The notes under the pieces were generated by a model. It searched no databases, was not told the origin of the DNA, and saw nothing but the letters and a program-made list of their open reading frames with translations. Positions 39,439 through 39,633 of a DNA stretch of 39,633 nucleotides are shown in pieces. The first letter of the stretch is position 1. Every line of letters begins with the position of its first letter. Source of the stretch: an uncultured Oscillospiraceae bacterium (lineage in GTDB: Bacteria; Bacillota; Clostridia; Oscillospirales; Oscillospiraceae); assembly GCA_934590325.1 (NCBI GenBank), contig CAKTOW010000017.1:1-39633 (forward strand). Direction: 5' to 3'. The position numbers and the translations under genes were made by a program.

Positions 39439-39633
39439 GCGGCGGGGGAAACGGATTCCCACACCAGTGACGTCGGTCACTGGCTCGGAATGACAGCGCG
39501 GCGGGGGAAACGGATTCCCACACCAGTGACGTCGGTCACTGGCTCGGAATGACAGCGCGGCGGGGGAAACGGATTCCCACACCAGTGACGTCGGTCACTG
39601 GCTCGGAATGACAGCGCGGGGGGAAACGGATTC
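39439..39633. repeat. 59-bp tandem repeats, at least 3.2 copies
   Basis: The unit containing GGATTCCCACACCAGTGACG recurs with GGATTC at 39453, 39512, 39571 and 39628; the last step is 57 bp because of a 2-bp loss. Each unit has the perfect dyad CCAGTGAC-GTCG-GTCACTGG and a CGGAATGACA end. The array runs off the window. It resembles the dispersed intergenic repeats of gut Clostridia genomes. Open frames through it are artefacts of the repeat. Confidence 0.93.

Noticed and set aside
39439..39633. CRISPR array or coding repeats at the right end
   Set aside because: The whole 59-bp unit repeats without unique spacers, and open frames simply follow the repeat.

Overview
The window looks like a chromosome segment of a GC-rich Gram-positive Clostridia bacterium, most likely a gut Oscillospirales relative. 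This rests on GC-rich coding DNA with strong AGGAGG ribosome sites and sigma-A promoters, the gene families present (DUF6076, DUF2798, gut-type TIR proteins, DAACS transporter, MtaB), and the compact housekeeping operons. Species cannot be told from sequence alone.

Positions 1-16217 are an integrated mobile element at the 3' end of a tRNA-Thr(CGU) gene. A 32-bp copy of the tRNA 3' end lies at 1-32, and the intact tRNA is at 16186-16261. From the left the element carries a large serine recombinase, a small ORF, a ribbon-helix-helix (RHH) protein, a RepA-like ATPase with 9-bp iteron clusters at its 3' end, and a divergent DUF6076 gene. Next is a long cargo operon (promoter 5250-5278, terminator about 15334-15376) with eight genes on the + strand: RHH regulator, TIR + seven RCC1 repeats, small HEPN-like protein, zinc-ribbon SPFH protein, four-TM protein, SIR2-like protein, a second TIR + TM + seven RCC1 repeats, and an HTH protein. 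A Fic toxin with its antitoxin closes the element. The cargo operon is the main discovery candidate: two kinds of NAD-consuming effector fold (TIR and SIR2), a possible HEPN RNase, a membrane scaffold and beta-propeller sensors under one promoter suggest an undescribed anti-phage or stress-response system, distantly reminiscent of Thoeris but with a different architecture.

Just beyond the element, a 141-bp unit holding the 5' 50 nt of tRNA-Thr plus a spacer is repeated, leaving two truncated tRNA copies between the strong native promoter and the intact gene. About 560 bp of non-coding DNA with two DnaA-box-like sites follows.

Positions 17156-39413 are ordinary chromosome: tsaD-rimI-polA (minus); a divergent nitrilase; dapF, a DAACS transporter and lysA (diaminopimelate/lysine); a sigma-54-type regulator lacking GAFTGA next to a D-cysteine desulfhydrase-type enzyme; a small XRE membrane protein and a DUF2798 protein; a minus operon of cysteine desulfurase, MATE exporter, RlmA and GH25 lysozyme; and a plus operon of mtaB, YfbR-type nucleotidase, ACT protein, UPF0210/PFL protein and a GNAT acetyltransferase. 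The chromosomal part carries a dispersed, strand-biased 9-mer (TTKACATAA), a pair of 107-bp palindromic repeats, and 59-bp tandem repeats at the right end.
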